In this document: one piece after another, positions 8,095 through 16,692 of the stretch | Layout of the letters: every line of letters begins with the position of its first letter | How positions within the stretch are numbered: the first letter of the stretch is position 1 | Made by a program: the position numbers and the translations under genes | Notes under the pieces: model-generated | Databases searched by the model: none | Told to the model about the DNA's origin: nothing | What the model saw: the letters and a program-made list of their open reading frames with translations, nothing else | Assembly (NCBI GenBank): GCA_039714395.1 | Contig: JBDLJH010000006.1 | Coordinates: 62,001-126,000, forward strand | Length of the DNA: 64,000 nucleotides | Reading direction: 5' to 3' | From: JAPHSX01 sp039714395 | GTDB lineage: Bacteria; Pseudomonadota; Gammaproteobacteria; Thiohalomonadales; Thiohalomonadaceae

Positions 8095-8918
8095 TAGTGG
8101 CTCCACTTGTCACGGTGGGTTGCCAGTTCTGCCAATCCATCCAGAAGTACCGGCGCCGGATGGAGAAACTTCTCGCCATCGAGGTTGATGATGGTGAGCG
8201 GAGTCTTCGGTTTGATGAAGGCGCACCGTTTGTTCTGTTTACGCTCGAAGATGAATAACAGCTCCGGCTCTAATTCATTAATAAGTGCATTGATGGTAAC
8301 CAGCTCTTCGTCTGGCTTGATGTGTCGGATCTTTTCGGCGGTTTCCACCACGACAAATCCTGCCGCAGTAAAAAGATCGGTGAGCCAGCGTTTTTTACCG
8401 AAGGAGTAGGGCATCCCCGAGCAGGCAGAGAGCAGAAGAATCTTTTTGCCGTTGCCGTTTATCTCGGCTGCAAGCCTTTTCCATTGTTGCTGAAAGTTAG
8501 ATACGCGCTTGTCGATGTGGCCCATTTTTGCCTCGCGTCCTATCAACTGCAGGTTCTCTTCGATCTGCGCCATACTTTCGAAGCCGTCGAGGCGAAAGGC
8601 GCGTGCCCCTTCTGGAGTGACGGCCTTGAGTACCTGTGCTTTTGTCCAGTTGGAGGTGAAGATAAGCTCCGGCATCAGTGCATCGATCGCCTCCGCATCG
8701 GGGTCGAAGATACCGCCGGTGTGAGGCCGTTCAAGGCGATCGTAGCGACTGACGCCAACGATGCAATGCTCCAGCCCCAGCCACTGTAGGCTCTTGGTGA
8801 GATAGGGTGACTGGCTGATGATGCGTGGGCAACTCTTTTCATTGGCCTGTGCTGTCAGACTGAACAAGGTGAACACTAGTGTAAGAGCGAGTGTGCTCTT
8901 TAAAGATTGGCGTGGCAT
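8094..8918 (-). CDS. BtuF-like periplasmic substrate-binding protein
   Basis: The 274-residue protein has a signal peptide (MPRQSLKSTLALTLVFTLFS, cleavage after TAQA). It then follows the BtuF/type III binding-protein pattern: CPRIISQSPYLTKSLQWLGL, VGVSRYDRLERP, PDAEAIDALMPELIF. It is more divergent than the BtuF at 3983-4840 and has extra cysteines. A frame extending to 9002 was rejected because it overlaps the upstream gene and hides the signal peptide. It lies 7 bp after the PduO-type gene and overlaps cobO by TAATG. It probably binds a corrinoid, perhaps cobinamide or another variant, but cobalt or a siderophore cannot be excluded. Confidence 0.8.
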   Translation of the reverse strand: MPRQSLKSTLALTLVFTLFSLTAQANEKSCPRIISQSPYLTKSLQWLGLEHCIVGVSRYDRLERPHTGGIFDPDAEAIDALMPELIFTSNWTKAQVLKAVTPEGARAFRLDGFESMAQIEENLQLIGREAKMGHIDKRVSNFQQQWKRLAAEINGNGKKILLLSACSGMPYSFGKKRWLTDLFTAAGFVVVETAEKIRHIKPDEELVTINALINELEPELLFIFERKQNKRCAFIKPKTPLTIINLDGEKFLHPAPVLLDGLAELATHRDKWSH

Positions 8919-8925
8919 GAAGGGC

Positions 8926-9480
8926 TTACTCGGGTTTTGGTTTCGGTTGCCACAACACCTCCTGACCGTTTTCATAACGGGCCAGCACACGGGCAGTGAC
9001 AAACAACAGATCGGAGAGACGGTTGAGGTAGACGATGCTCGTACTATTTACCGTCTCACTTTTCGACAGGCTATAGACGCGTCGCTCGGCACGGCGACAG
9101 ATGGTGCGCGCCAGGTGACAGTGAGCCGTAGCTCGACCCCCTGCGGGGAGGATGAACTCCTTGAGCATCGGCAGCGATTCGTTGTACTCATCAAGCCGCT
9201 GTTCCAGCTTATTAACATCACTCTGTTCGATTACCGTGTAACCAGGAACCGAGAGTTCACCACCCAGATCAAACAGGCGGTGTTGAATTATGCTGAACAG
9301 CTCGTCTATGCCATCTGGTAATACAGCGGCGCGAATCAGGCCGATAGCACTATTGAGTTCATCCACCGTACCGAAGGCCTCGATGCGAATGTGATCCTTC
9401 TCCACCCGGCTGCCATCGCCAAGGCCGGTTGTGCCCTTGTCGCCAGTGCGGGTGTAGATCTTTGAGAGTCGATGACCCAT
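8926..9480 (-). CDS. corrinoid adenosyltransferase, PduO type
   Basis: The 184-residue protein has the PduO-family signatures: TRTGDKGTTGLGDGSRV near residue 10, the DELNSAIG helix near residue 40 and CRRAERRVYSL near residue 128. These belong to the trimeric ATP:cob(I)alamin adenosyltransferase that makes adenosylcobalamin. It is unrelated in fold to CobO, encoded two genes downstream. Four bp separate it from tonB, and it precedes a BtuF-like gene. One plausible division of labour is that CobO handles biosynthetic intermediates and PduO handles imported cobalamin; the sequence alone does not show this. Confidence 0.92.
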   Translation of the reverse strand: MGHRLSKIYTRTGDKGTTGLGDGSRVEKDHIRIEAFGTVDELNSAIGLIRAAVLPDGIDELFSIIQHRLFDLGGELSVPGYTVIEQSDVNKLEQRLDEYNESLPMLKEFILPAGGRATAHCHLARTICRRAERRVYSLSKSETVNSTSIVYLNRLSDLLFVTARVLARYENGQEVLWQPKPKPE

Positions 9481-9484
9481 TTCA

Positions 9485-10213
9485 CTATACTCCGTTCAAA
9501 CTGTAGATTATCGGGATCTGGAAAGAGAGCTCACGAGATGGCTCCGCATTGATACTAACCACCTTATTGAGTGACTTGAGTGCGGCGCGATCCAGCGCGC
9601 CGTAACCGGAATCCTGTGTAATGTGTGCATTAATGATGGTGCCGCGGGTATCGAGACTAAAGGCGAGTAGAACTTGACCCTGCCAGCCGCGTTTACGCGC
9701 CAGCATTGGATAGTAAAAGTGTTTAGCCAGTGCCTGTTTCAGCCGTTGCTTAAGGGTAATACGCTGTTGTTCGATGCTCTGCGTTTGTGCTGTCGTTGTG
9801 GTAACTGCAGTGTTGGTATCGGTGGTGGTTTTCTCTGGTGGTGTAATAGCAGTGGTATCTTTATGTATCACTGCTACCGGCTCATTGGGTGTTGGTGTTA
9901 CCGGTGTTTGCTCCATGCCTTTCGGTGAGGGAACAATGAGATTTATTGGTGCCATTGAAATGGCTGTGCGAGGTGTTGGTTTTAGCTGTTTTTTCTCGAC
10001 TCGTTTGGGCTCTACCGGTACTTCGACGGTATTGATGTCGCCAAGGGTGATCTGCATCGTGGTGTTGTGCTGTTCAATAAATGCGCTTGATGAGTGTTGT
10101 GACAGCAGCACTACACTATGCAGGGCAATCGAAACCAGCACGAAGCCGAGCAGCCGTAGAGTGACCTTGTTGTCTGGTCTTTGGCTGTCTAGCTGTACGT
10201 GCAAGGTCTTCAT
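9485..10213 (-). CDS. tonB: TonB energy-transducing protein
   Basis: The protein has 242 residues. A cytoplasmic N-terminus is followed by one membrane helix (about residues 21-41, LRLLGFVLVSIALHSVVLL) and a Pro/Thr/Lys-rich linker spanning the periplasm (about 60-150). The C-terminal TonB domain contains YYPMLARKRGWQGQVLLAFSL and GYGALDRAALKSL. TonB transmits energy from ExbB-ExbD to outer-membrane receptors. It lies 38 bp after btuB on the same strand, so it is probably the dedicated TonB for cobalamin uptake. No exbB or exbD is present in the window. Confidence 0.9.
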   Translation of the reverse strand: MKTLHVQLDSQRPDNKVTLRLLGFVLVSIALHSVVLLSQHSSSAFIEQHNTTMQITLGDINTVEVPVEPKRVEKKQLKPTPRTAISMAPINLIVPSPKGMEQTPVTPTPNEPVAVIHKDTTAITPPEKTTTDTNTAVTTTTAQTQSIEQQRITLKQRLKQALAKHFYYPMLARKRGWQGQVLLAFSLDTRGTIINAHITQDSGYGALDRAALKSLNKVVSINAEPSRELSFQIPIIYSLNGV

Positions 10214-10251
10214 GGGGCTATTTTACGCCTTATACCGTCAGCCAGGGTAGC

Positions 10252-12105
10252 TTACTCACTTTGCCCCATGTTATAGCTTAGGGAGAGAAGATAGGTTCGA
10301 CCTGAAGGTTGATAAGAGGTATCTGTTGTCAGGTACTCTTTATCAAATAGATTTCTCACCTTTCCCTTGATGTACCAGTGTTTATCCAGTGCGTAGTGCG
10401 TACGAAGATCTACCGTGGCGTAGGCGTCCAGCTCTCTGGTATTGGCGCTGTCCGCATATCGTGCACTTTGCGCCAACAGGGTGACGCCATTGCGCCAGCT
10501 GCCACTTTGCTGGTCCAGATCGAGACGCAGGGATGCATCAGCACGGTTTTGCAGCTTGTTGCCGCTCTCCTCATCCCGGGCATCAAGCAGGGTGAGACTG
10601 AGTTTCATGTCGCGATTATCACGCTGATGCTCAATGCTGGCCTCGATACCGTCAATCTGCGCACTGCTGACATTGAAGGGTTTGTAGACGTCGTCCCAGG
10701 TGGGGGCGAGTGCACAATTGGCGATGCACTGCCATTCGATAAGGTCGCTGATCTCGGTGTGGAAGGCGCTGACAGACCAGTTGCCGATAGTGTGTTTGCC
10801 TCGCATTCCCACTTCGTAGCTGACGGAGTTCTCAGGTTTTAGGTCGGGGTTACCCTCACCCCATGGTTGAACCGGGTAGTAGAGGTCATTGAAGGTGGGG
10901 GCCTTGAAGGCAGTACCGTAACCTGCGGTCAGTCGCAGTGTGTCACTGAGGCTATATCCCCAGTCAAGGTTGCCCGTGGTGTGGCGACCCAGGCTGCCAA
11001 AGTCATCGCTGCGCAGGCTGGCAAAGATATCCTGGTTTGTATAACTTTTCTGTAGTTCGGTAAAGCCCCCGCTAACTGTGCGCTCGGTTTCCGTGTAGGT
11101 GGTTTGGCTCTCTATGGTCTCGATAGTCCTATCTACACCGAGGGTGAGCAAGGCGGAGTCGGAGAGGGTGATATCATTCTGCCAGGTAAATTGATTGCGT
11201 TGGGTATGGAAGATACCGCTCAAGACATCGTCCTTGTAATTGTCGCTCTCATCCCTGCTCTTGCTGGCACGTAATTGCAGCTCCCATTCGTTGAGTGGGG
11301 CCAGGTTTACTCCTGCGCTAAGGGATTGTTGAGTGGTCTCTTTGGTATACGCACTGGTCGCAGTATAACCATCATATTCCGTTGTGCTCTTATTTTGATA
11401 GGCGGCGATATCGATGCTGCTGCGTTCAGATAACTTGTGCTGGAGACTGGCAGAGACACGGTCAACCTCATAGCCATCGTCATCGGGATTATTATTTTCA
11501 GAAATATTGGTGCCATCAGTGCTCAGGCGGCTTAGTGCCAGTTGCACCTGTGTTTTATCGTTACCACCACTGATGCCAGCGGCAAGGGTTCTGGTGTTAT
11601 AACTTCCGTAGCCAAGCTTGATGTGGGCCTGCTCTTTCACTACACCTTGTCGGGTGAAAATATGGATCACCCCGCCAATGGCGCTGGAGCCATAGAGGCT
11701 GGAGCGTGGCCCCCTGACAATCTCTATCCGTTCAATATGGTCGAGGCCGATCTCTACCAGATCGGTACTTCCTGTTGTGGCGGAGCCGAGTTGTACGCCG
11801 TCCACTAATACCAGAATGTGTTTGGAACTGGTGCCACGAATATAGTAGTTACTGCTCTGCCCGTACCAACCCGTCTCAGTTACATCCATACCAACGCTGC
11901 CAGATAGCAGCTCGGTGAGGTTGTTGGCCTGAGAGTTTTGAATATCCTCTTGGGTAATGACGGTGACAGCTGCCAGGCTCTCATCGGCACTTTGGGCGGT
12001 ACGTGTAGCCGTGATAACAATGGGAGTGATCGCCTCATCGGCGGCCTGGATTAGTGTGGAACTGGCAACTAGCAGTGCTGCTATAGAGAATTGTATGTTG
12101 TTCAT
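10252..12105 (-). CDS. btuB: TonB-dependent vitamin B12 receptor BtuB
   Basis: This outer-membrane beta-barrel imports cobalamin. The 617-residue protein has a signal peptide ending near TLIQAADEA, then a TonB box-like segment PIVITATRTAQS. The plug domain holds EDIQNSQANNLTELLSG, LVDGVQLGSAT and ERIEIVRGPRSSLYGSSAIGG, and a 22-strand-type barrel follows. It ends at LLSLSYNMGQSE rather than at an aromatic residue. Start 12105 is preferred over a GTG at 12126 because an AGAGGA ribosome-binding site lies 6 nt upstream. A cobalamin riboswitch sits 130 nt upstream, so expression should fall when cobalamin is plentiful. Confidence 0.93.
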   Translation of the reverse strand: MNNIQFSIAALLVASSTLIQAADEAITPIVITATRTAQSADESLAAVTVITQEDIQNSQANNLTELLSGSVGMDVTETGWYGQSSNYYIRGTSSKHILVLVDGVQLGSATTGSTDLVEIGLDHIERIEIVRGPRSSLYGSSAIGGVIHIFTRQGVVKEQAHIKLGYGSYNTRTLAAGISGGNDKTQVQLALSRLSTDGTNISENNNPDDDGYEVDRVSASLQHKLSERSSIDIAAYQNKSTTEYDGYTATSAYTKETTQQSLSAGVNLAPLNEWELQLRASKSRDESDNYKDDVLSGIFHTQRNQFTWQNDITLSDSALLTLGVDRTIETIESQTTYTETERTVSGGFTELQKSYTNQDIFASLRSDDFGSLGRHTTGNLDWGYSLSDTLRLTAGYGTAFKAPTFNDLYYPVQPWGEGNPDLKPENSVSYEVGMRGKHTIGNWSVSAFHTEISDLIEWQCIANCALAPTWDDVYKPFNVSSAQIDGIEASIEHQRDNRDMKLSLTLLDARDEESGNKLQNRADASLRLDLDQQSGSWRNGVTLLAQSARYADSANTRELDAYATVDLRTHYALDKHWYIKGKVRNLFDKEYLTTDTSYQPSGRTYLLSLSYNMGQSE

Positions 12106-12235
12106 GTTGCTTCCTCTTGCGCTCACCCGCGCGTAATATGGGATGAACCAGTGAGAGGAGGCAGGGCTTCGGAGTGAGAAACGGTGGAGACGGTTTTCAC
12201 CCGCGCACCGCCCACCGCAGCACTGGTATGTCTGT

Positions 12236-12442
12236 CTCAGGCCGGTCTCCGGGCTTGCGGTTGGATACTGTGATCCGGCCCCATCGCCTTCCCACGTCGT
12301 GTGACGCAGTGGCTATGTGATTGGGCTGTTAACCGCTTACCGTTGCGGGGGCAGCGTCGGAGTTGTGTCTATTCGGAGAATAGTACGCACCGACTTCCCG
12401 TTTCATTCCTCGGGCGGATGCCGTTGGAACACCTGAAACGCT
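12236..12442 (-). ncRNA. cobalamin riboswitch
   Basis: Read on the minus strand, this leader carries the conserved cobalamin-aptamer blocks in order. They are CAGGTGTTCC, then ATGAAACGGGAAGTCGGTG (about 12390-12408), then GCTGCCCCCGCAACGGTAA (about 12337-12355), GTGGGAAGGCGA (about 12284-12295) and the B12 box AAGCCCGGAGACCGGCC (about 12241-12257). It ends about 130 nt before the btuB start. No hairpin with a T-run follows. A GC-rich stretch (GCGGTGGGCGG) can pair with a downstream CCACCG, so control is more likely translational or through Rho. It should regulate the whole btuB-tonB operon. Confidence 0.93.
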
Positions 12443-12543
12443 GGCGACTTTATCGGTGCGGAGGGGGGGTTGTCAACTTGGAGTATTAGCTACGGCGATG
12501 GCTACGGCGGTGCTATTTAGCTTAGAGCCCCTTTAATTGTTGT

Positions 12544-13221
12544 TCAAATGGGCGGTTTTTCCGAGGTTTGTTGCTTTACCCTTACCTGACGATTGACACT
12601 AATTCCAGAGATGTCAGTCGGGAGCTCTATACCATTAAGTGGCTGTGACTTTAGGGCTGAGAGGAATTTGCGGCGTAATACACGCTCATCCTCTTCGTTC
12701 ATCATGGTGCCACTGGCCAGGCTGTGCGCCAGCTCTCTGTTTTGAATGGATGCGAGGAATATGGTGCGTTGTACCCATGCATCGAAGAAGATCATGTTGT
12801 TTTTGTAGTTTTTAACGAACTCTTTACCTGACTGGTTCTTCGGTATGTGGAAGTCCAGTCCTAGCTGTATATAGACCAACTCCTTTTCTCCCTGCAGACA
12901 GGCCTCGGTTTTGAGGTGTTGCTGGAAAAGCTTCCATGCGGTGATCTGCTCACCCAGAACATCGGTAATGGTGATTTCACCGAGGGTCACAATATTGCCA
13001 TTTTTTAGCAGGGCAAACCCCTCCTTGACCTGACTGCGAATGATAGAGCCAAAGGCCAGGGGCGGGAGTATCGCTAGTAGTGCCGAGAGGCCAATGGCGA
13101 TGCCCTGCAGGAGTGTCTCTTCAAGTAGCCCTTCGCCCAGGCGGTACAGCAGTACATAGCCACAGCAAAAAAAGAGCAGTGGCAGCAATATATTGGCTAT
13201 AAGGCGTGATAGCGGGGTCAT
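12544..13221 (-). CDS. hypothetical membrane protein, 225 aa
   Basis: Two hydrophobic segments lie near the N-terminus (about residues 7-29, LIANILLPLLFFCCGYVLL, and 37-62, IAIGLSALLAILPPLAF). A soluble domain of about 160 residues follows, rich in charged residues, with one FHIPKNQSGKEFV patch. I do not recognise a family. The two-helix hairpin topology puts both ends on the same side of the membrane. The gene lies between the riboswitch leader and a divergent parA-like gene; the 101-bp gap to the leader suggests an independent gene. Nothing links it to cobalamin. Confidence 0.6.
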   Translation of the reverse strand: MTPLSRLIANILLPLLFFCCGYVLLYRLGEGLLEETLLQGIAIGLSALLAILPPLAFGSIIRSQVKEGFALLKNGNIVTLGEITITDVLGEQITAWKLFQQHLKTEACLQGEKELVYIQLGLDFHIPKNQSGKEFVKNYKNNMIFFDAWVQRTIFLASIQNRELAHSLASGTMMNEEDERVLRRKFLSALKSQPLNGIELPTDISGISVNRQVRVKQQTSEKPPI

Positions 13222-13544
13222 CTGGCTTAGATGTTAGCGGCTGAGTGTTGAGGTGTCATGGGGGCAATAAGGTATGGTATCTGGCATGTAATTCATAGTC
13301 TGTGAGCAGGAAGTGTGGCTGAAATCTTTTATAGATCTGTGATAAAAGCCAAGGAAATGGTCTGATTTTCATGCTTAGCTTTGGAGTATGAGCAGGTTTT
13401 TATCGTATATGGGTAATATGGAATTAAAGTTGTTTCTCCAATTATTTCCCTAACTATCTGAAAATACGCTAATATGTTAACTTAGTTATATTATTCGACT
13501 CAAAGGGAACGGGATTACGATGAGTCGGGATGTAAGGAGGAAAC
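13222..13544. other. 323-bp divergent intergenic region
   Basis: This gap separates the starts of the hypothetical membrane protein (minus) and the ParA-like gene (plus). It is AT-rich, especially around 13430-13500. It presumably holds promoters for both genes. A TATATT hexamer at about 13486 could serve the plus strand, but I cannot assign a -35. A strong ribosome-binding site AAGGAGG lies just before 13545. I see no RNA gene, repeat or coding remnant. Confidence 0.5.
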
Positions 13545-14288
13545 ATGGTACATATTCAGCCGATATCGGAGCAACCAGAGCAGCAGACCGGAGATCGCCA
13601 GCCGGTTTCTGCTGCCGCAGTGTCGCAACAAATTCGCCGTGTGCTGGTAGTTAATGCCAAGGGTGGCTGCGGTAAGACGACTATATCCACCAACCTTGCC
13701 AGTTATTACGCCTCGCAGCAGCGAGTAGCGGCGCTGTTTGACTATGACCCGCAGGGCTCCTCAATACAGTGGCTGTCAACGCGCGATGACTCCCGATTCC
13801 CTATTCACGGGGTTGCGGCCTTTCGTAAACCCACCTCGGGCATGACCCGCACCTGGCAGATGCGTCTACCCGCCGAGACCGAGTGTGTGATCCTTGATGC
13901 CCCGGCCGGGGTACACGGTATGCCAATGATCGACCTGGTGCGCGAGGCTGACACTATTATTATTCCCGTACTGCCATCGCCCATCGATATTCATGCCGCT
14001 TCACATTTTATTAAAGATTTGCTGCTGGTGGCGAAGGTGCGATCACGTTCGATTCGTATCGGTGTGGTGGCAAATCGGGTGCGTAAGAACACCAAGGTCT
14101 ATCAGTCACTACGCCGTTTTCTTGATAGCCTCAATATTCCCTTTGTGGCCTATTTGCGCGATACACAGAACTACGTACAGTCGGCTGAAGAGGGGATGGG
14201 TATTCATGAATTGCGCGCCCATCGTATTCAGAAGGATCGTGCGCAGTGGAAAAAGTTGATCCAGTGGATTGATGAGGACAAGCTTTAA
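13545..14288 (+). CDS. ParA/MinD-family ATPase
   Basis: The 247-residue protein has a deviant Walker A KGGCGKTT at residues 39-46, a switch segment FDYDPQGSSIQWL near residue 70 and a Walker B-like VILDAPAG near residue 123. This is the ParA/Soj fold. The N-terminal 30 residues are Gln-rich and probably disordered. No ParB gene or parS-like repeats are adjacent, so this is an orphan ATPase. Such proteins position cellular cargo rather than plasmids. It stands alone between an unknown membrane protein and the convergent btuD, 14 bp away. The strong AAGGAGG site with 6-nt spacing supports the start. Confidence 0.8.
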   Translation: MVHIQPISEQPEQQTGDRQPVSAAAVSQQIRRVLVVNAKGGCGKTTISTNLASYYASQQRVAALFDYDPQGSSIQWLSTRDDSRFPIHGVAAFRKPTSGMTRTWQMRLPAETECVILDAPAGVHGMPMIDLVREADTIIIPVLPSPIDIHAASHFIKDLLLVAKVRSRSIRIGVVANRVRKNTKVYQSLRRFLDSLNIPFVAYLRDTQNYVQSAEEGMGIHELRAHRIQKDRAQWKKLIQWIDEDKL

Positions 14289-14302
14289 CTACCCACCCTT
14301 CA

Positions 14303-15067
14303 TTATTCAGGAATAAAGAGGCGCTCTTTACCCTGTTGCAGTAGTCGCATCGGATGCCTGTAGAGACGACCTAAACGTTCCACCGTTAGTAGTTCATTAC
14401 ACTCACCACTGTCCCACTTGCCATTACCGTATAGAAGCAGAGCGCTGTCGCAGTAGCGTAGCGCCTGGTTGGGTTCGTGCAGTACCATTACCACCGTCTT
14501 TCCCTGCTCTGTGAGGGTACGCAGGTGGTGTAGCAGTTGTTGTTGGTGATGCAGATCGAGGTGGTTGAGTGGTTCGTCCAGTAGCAGTAGTTGTGGCGCC
14601 TGGGTGAGTAGAGTGGCGATGGACAGGCGTCGGCGCTCACCGCCGGAGAGGGTCTGTACCATGCGTTGTTCCATTTCGGTGAGATCCATTAATGCCAGGG
14701 CATCACGGGCAATGGCCATATCTTTATCCCCCTCTTGTTGCCAGCGGCCAAGGTGGGGGTGGCGGCCACTTAATACCGTTTCTAATACGGTGGTCGGGAA
14801 GGGATCGTGGCTCTGCTGTAATAACAGTCCCAGCTGTTGGGCGATGGTGCGGCGTGGCAGGGTGGTGATGGGGCTGTCATCAATATGAATATCACCATTA
14901 ATGATGGGGAGCAGCCCTGCCAGGGTGTGGAGCAGGGTGGTCTTGCCGCTGCCGTTACCGCCAAGAATCGCCCAGCATTGATTGGGGGCAAGCGTGAGAT
15001 TTAGTCCCTCGCAGAGGCGACGTTCCCCTGCCTTGATATCGAGTCCTTTTGCCGTCAGTGTTTTCAC
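14303..15067 (-). CDS. btuD: cobalamin ABC transporter ATP-binding protein BtuD
   Basis: The 254-residue ATPase has Walker A GGNGSGKTT (about residues 37-45), a Q-loop LLLQQSHDPFPTT, the signature LSGGERRRLSIA near residue 140, Walker B LLLLDEP and a switch His in VMVLHEP. It overlaps btuC by 4 bp. With BtuC it forms the B12 importer of the inner membrane, served by BtuF. FecE/FhuC-type siderophore ATPases look alike. The assignment rests on the several cobalamin loci nearby and is slightly less certain for that reason. Confidence 0.85.
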   Translation of the reverse strand: MKTLTAKGLDIKAGERRLCEGLNLTLAPNQCWAILGGNGSGKTTLLHTLAGLLPIINGDIHIDDSPITTLPRRTIAQQLGLLLQQSHDPFPTTVLETVLSGRHPHLGRWQQEGDKDMAIARDALALMDLTEMEQRMVQTLSGGERRRLSIATLLTQAPQLLLLDEPLNHLDLHHQQQLLHHLRTLTEQGKTVVMVLHEPNQALRYCDSALLLYGNGKWDSGECNELLTVERLGRLYRHPMRLLQQGKERLFIPE

Positions 15068-16035
15068 TGTCGGTAGCCCCGCTGCAACAGGTAGAGAAAC
15101 AGTGGTACGCCGACCAGCGCTGTCAGAACCCCTACTGGCAACTGCTGTGGGGCGATTATAGTGCGAGCCAGAGTGTCGGCCAGCAGTAACAGGATGCCGC
15201 CGCTGAGCACCGATGCGGGGAGCAATAGACGGTGATCGCTACCTACCAGCAGGCGCAGCATGTGTGGTACCACCAGGCCGACAAAGCCGATGCTGCCGCC
15301 GATGGTAACGGCTGCTGCTGTTAGCAGGGAGGCGAGCAGGTAAAGCTGCAGTCGTAGCGGTACGATGCTAACCCCCAGCACCCCGGCCTGAAGTTCGCCG
15401 CGTGCCAGCAAATTGAGGTTGCGAGCCTGTGGCAGACTGAAGAGCAGGCCGATAGTGAGGATGGTGAGGGCGGGCAGGGCCTGATCGGCATGACTCAGGT
15501 CGCCCATCAGCCAGAACAGCATTCCCGGCAGGTTGTGTTGCGGGGCTACCGCTAGCAAAAAGCTGATTAGCGCCCCCCAGCCGGCAGCCACCACCACCCC
15601 GGTAAGCAGAAGTCGGGTAGGTGACCAGATCCCACGACCGTGTGCCAGCCCAAATACCAGTACCATCGAGCCCAAGGCACCTGCTAATGCCGCACCGTTG
15701 AGGGCAAGGGTCGCTCCCCCGGCGAGCAGTGCGAGCAGGGCCCCCACAGCGGCACCGCCGGATATGCCGAGCACATAGGGATCGGCTAGCGGATTACCCA
15801 GTAGTACCTGCATCTGCACCCCGGCAAGGGCAAGTAGACCACCCACAGCGAAGGCGGCAAGGGCGCGGGGCAGGCGTAGTTGTAATACGATTTCACGGAC
15901 TACGCCGCCACCCTCGCCGAAGAGGATAGAAGGCAGCTCCACCGGTGCCACCGCGACGCTGCCTACCATCAAGGCCAATAGCAGCGAGAGCACTGCAAGC
16001 AGGCCAAGAACAACAAGGAGTGGCAGTGCTTTCAT
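15064..16035 (-). CDS. btuC: cobalamin ABC transporter permease BtuC
   Basis: This is a 323-residue FecCD-type permease with about ten membrane helices. Typical motifs are LRLPRALAAFAVGGLLALAG near residue 55, NPLADPYVLGISGGAAVGAL near residue 85 and the C-terminal SIGFVGLVVPHMLR block near residue 250 that contacts the ATPase. It is followed by btuD with a 4-bp overlap and preceded by a HAD hydrolase gene with a 3-bp gap, all on the minus strand. The substrate is inferred as cobalamin from context. I see no riboswitch ahead of this transcript in the 164-bp divergent gap to rppH. Confidence 0.85.
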   Translation of the reverse strand: MKALPLLVVLGLLAVLSLLLALMVGSVAVAPVELPSILFGEGGGVVREIVLQLRLPRALAAFAVGGLLALAGVQMQVLLGNPLADPYVLGISGGAAVGALLALLAGGATLALNGAALAGALGSMVLVFGLAHGRGIWSPTRLLLTGVVVAAGWGALISFLLAVAPQHNLPGMLFWLMGDLSHADQALPALTILTIGLLFSLPQARNLNLLARGELQAGVLGVSIVPLRLQLYLLASLLTAAAVTIGGSIGFVGLVVPHMLRLLVGSDHRLLLPASVLSGGILLLLADTLARTIIAPQQLPVGVLTALVGVPLFLYLLQRGYRQ

Positions 16036-16038
16036 TGC

Positions 16039-16692
16039 TTAGCGCAGGCTGATGTGAGACCAGCCCCTGGCCTCGGCATGGGCGGCCAGAGTCTCATCGG
16101 CATCCACGGCCACCGGATGGGTCACCAGTTCCAGTAGTGGCAGATCGTTGTGGGAGTCACTGTAGAACCAGCTGTCAGCCAGGTTGCGGTCGCTTTTTGC
16201 CAGCCATTCGTTGAGGCGGGTCACCTTGCCCTGCTGAAAACAGGGGGTGCCATATACCTCACCGGTGTAGTGCCCATCGATTAGCTCCGGCTCGGTTGCC
16301 AGGATGTGATCTACCCCCAGTGACTCGGCAATGGGGGCGGTGACGAAGAGGTTAGTGGCGGTGATGATCAATAGGTAATCCCCTGCATCACGATGCTGCT
16401 GTAGCAGTTCGCTGGCCTTGGGCAGCATCATGGGGGTGATCTTCTCGGCCATAAATTGTTGCTGCCAGTTCAGCAGGGTGGCCATATCATGCTCAGCCAG
16501 TGGCTTTAGGCTGAAGCGCAGGAACTCGTAGATATCGAGGGTTCCTGCCTTGTACTCGTCGTAGTAACGCTGGTTCTCACGTTCATAGTGGTCACCGTCT
16601 ACGTGGCCCTGTTCCACCAGAAAGCGGCCCCACAGGTAGTCACTGTCACCGCCCAGCAGGGTATTGTCGAGGTCGAAAATGGCCAGACTCAA
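16039..16692 (-). CDS. HAD-IB family phosphatase
   Basis: The 217-residue protein starts (M)SLAIFDLDNTLLGGDSD, with the HAD nucleophile motif DLDNT. It also has the SerB-like motif II region LLIITATNLFVT and motif III/IV WFYSDSHNDLPLL. This is a cytosolic phosphomonoesterase of the phosphoserine-phosphatase subclass with unknown substrate. I chose the TTG at 16692 because AGGAG lies 7 nt upstream and the family N-terminus starts there; an ATG at 16743 would add 17 unusual residues. In pseudomonads the homologous gene sits beside rppH and ptsP, as here, so proximity to btuC may be incidental. Confidence 0.82.
   Translation of the reverse strand: MSLAIFDLDNTLLGGDSDYLWGRFLVEQGHVDGDHYERENQRYYDEYKAGTLDIYEFLRFSLKPLAEHDMATLLNWQQQFMAEKITPMMLPKASELLQQHRDAGDYLLIITATNLFVTAPIAESLGVDHILATEPELIDGHYTGEVYGTPCFQQGKVTRLNEWLAKSDRNLADSWFYSDSHNDLPLLELVTHPVAVDADETLAAHAEARGWSHISLR

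Noticed and set aside
13545..14288. Plasmid partition or integrated-element signature
   Set aside because: Only a ParA-like gene is present, without ParB, centromere repeats, integrase or replication genes.
16039..16692. HAD phosphatase as alpha-ribazole phosphatase of cobalamin synthesis
   Set aside because: The gene is next to btuC, but its homologue is beside rppH-ptsP in pseudomonads without link to cobalamin, so context does not support the role.
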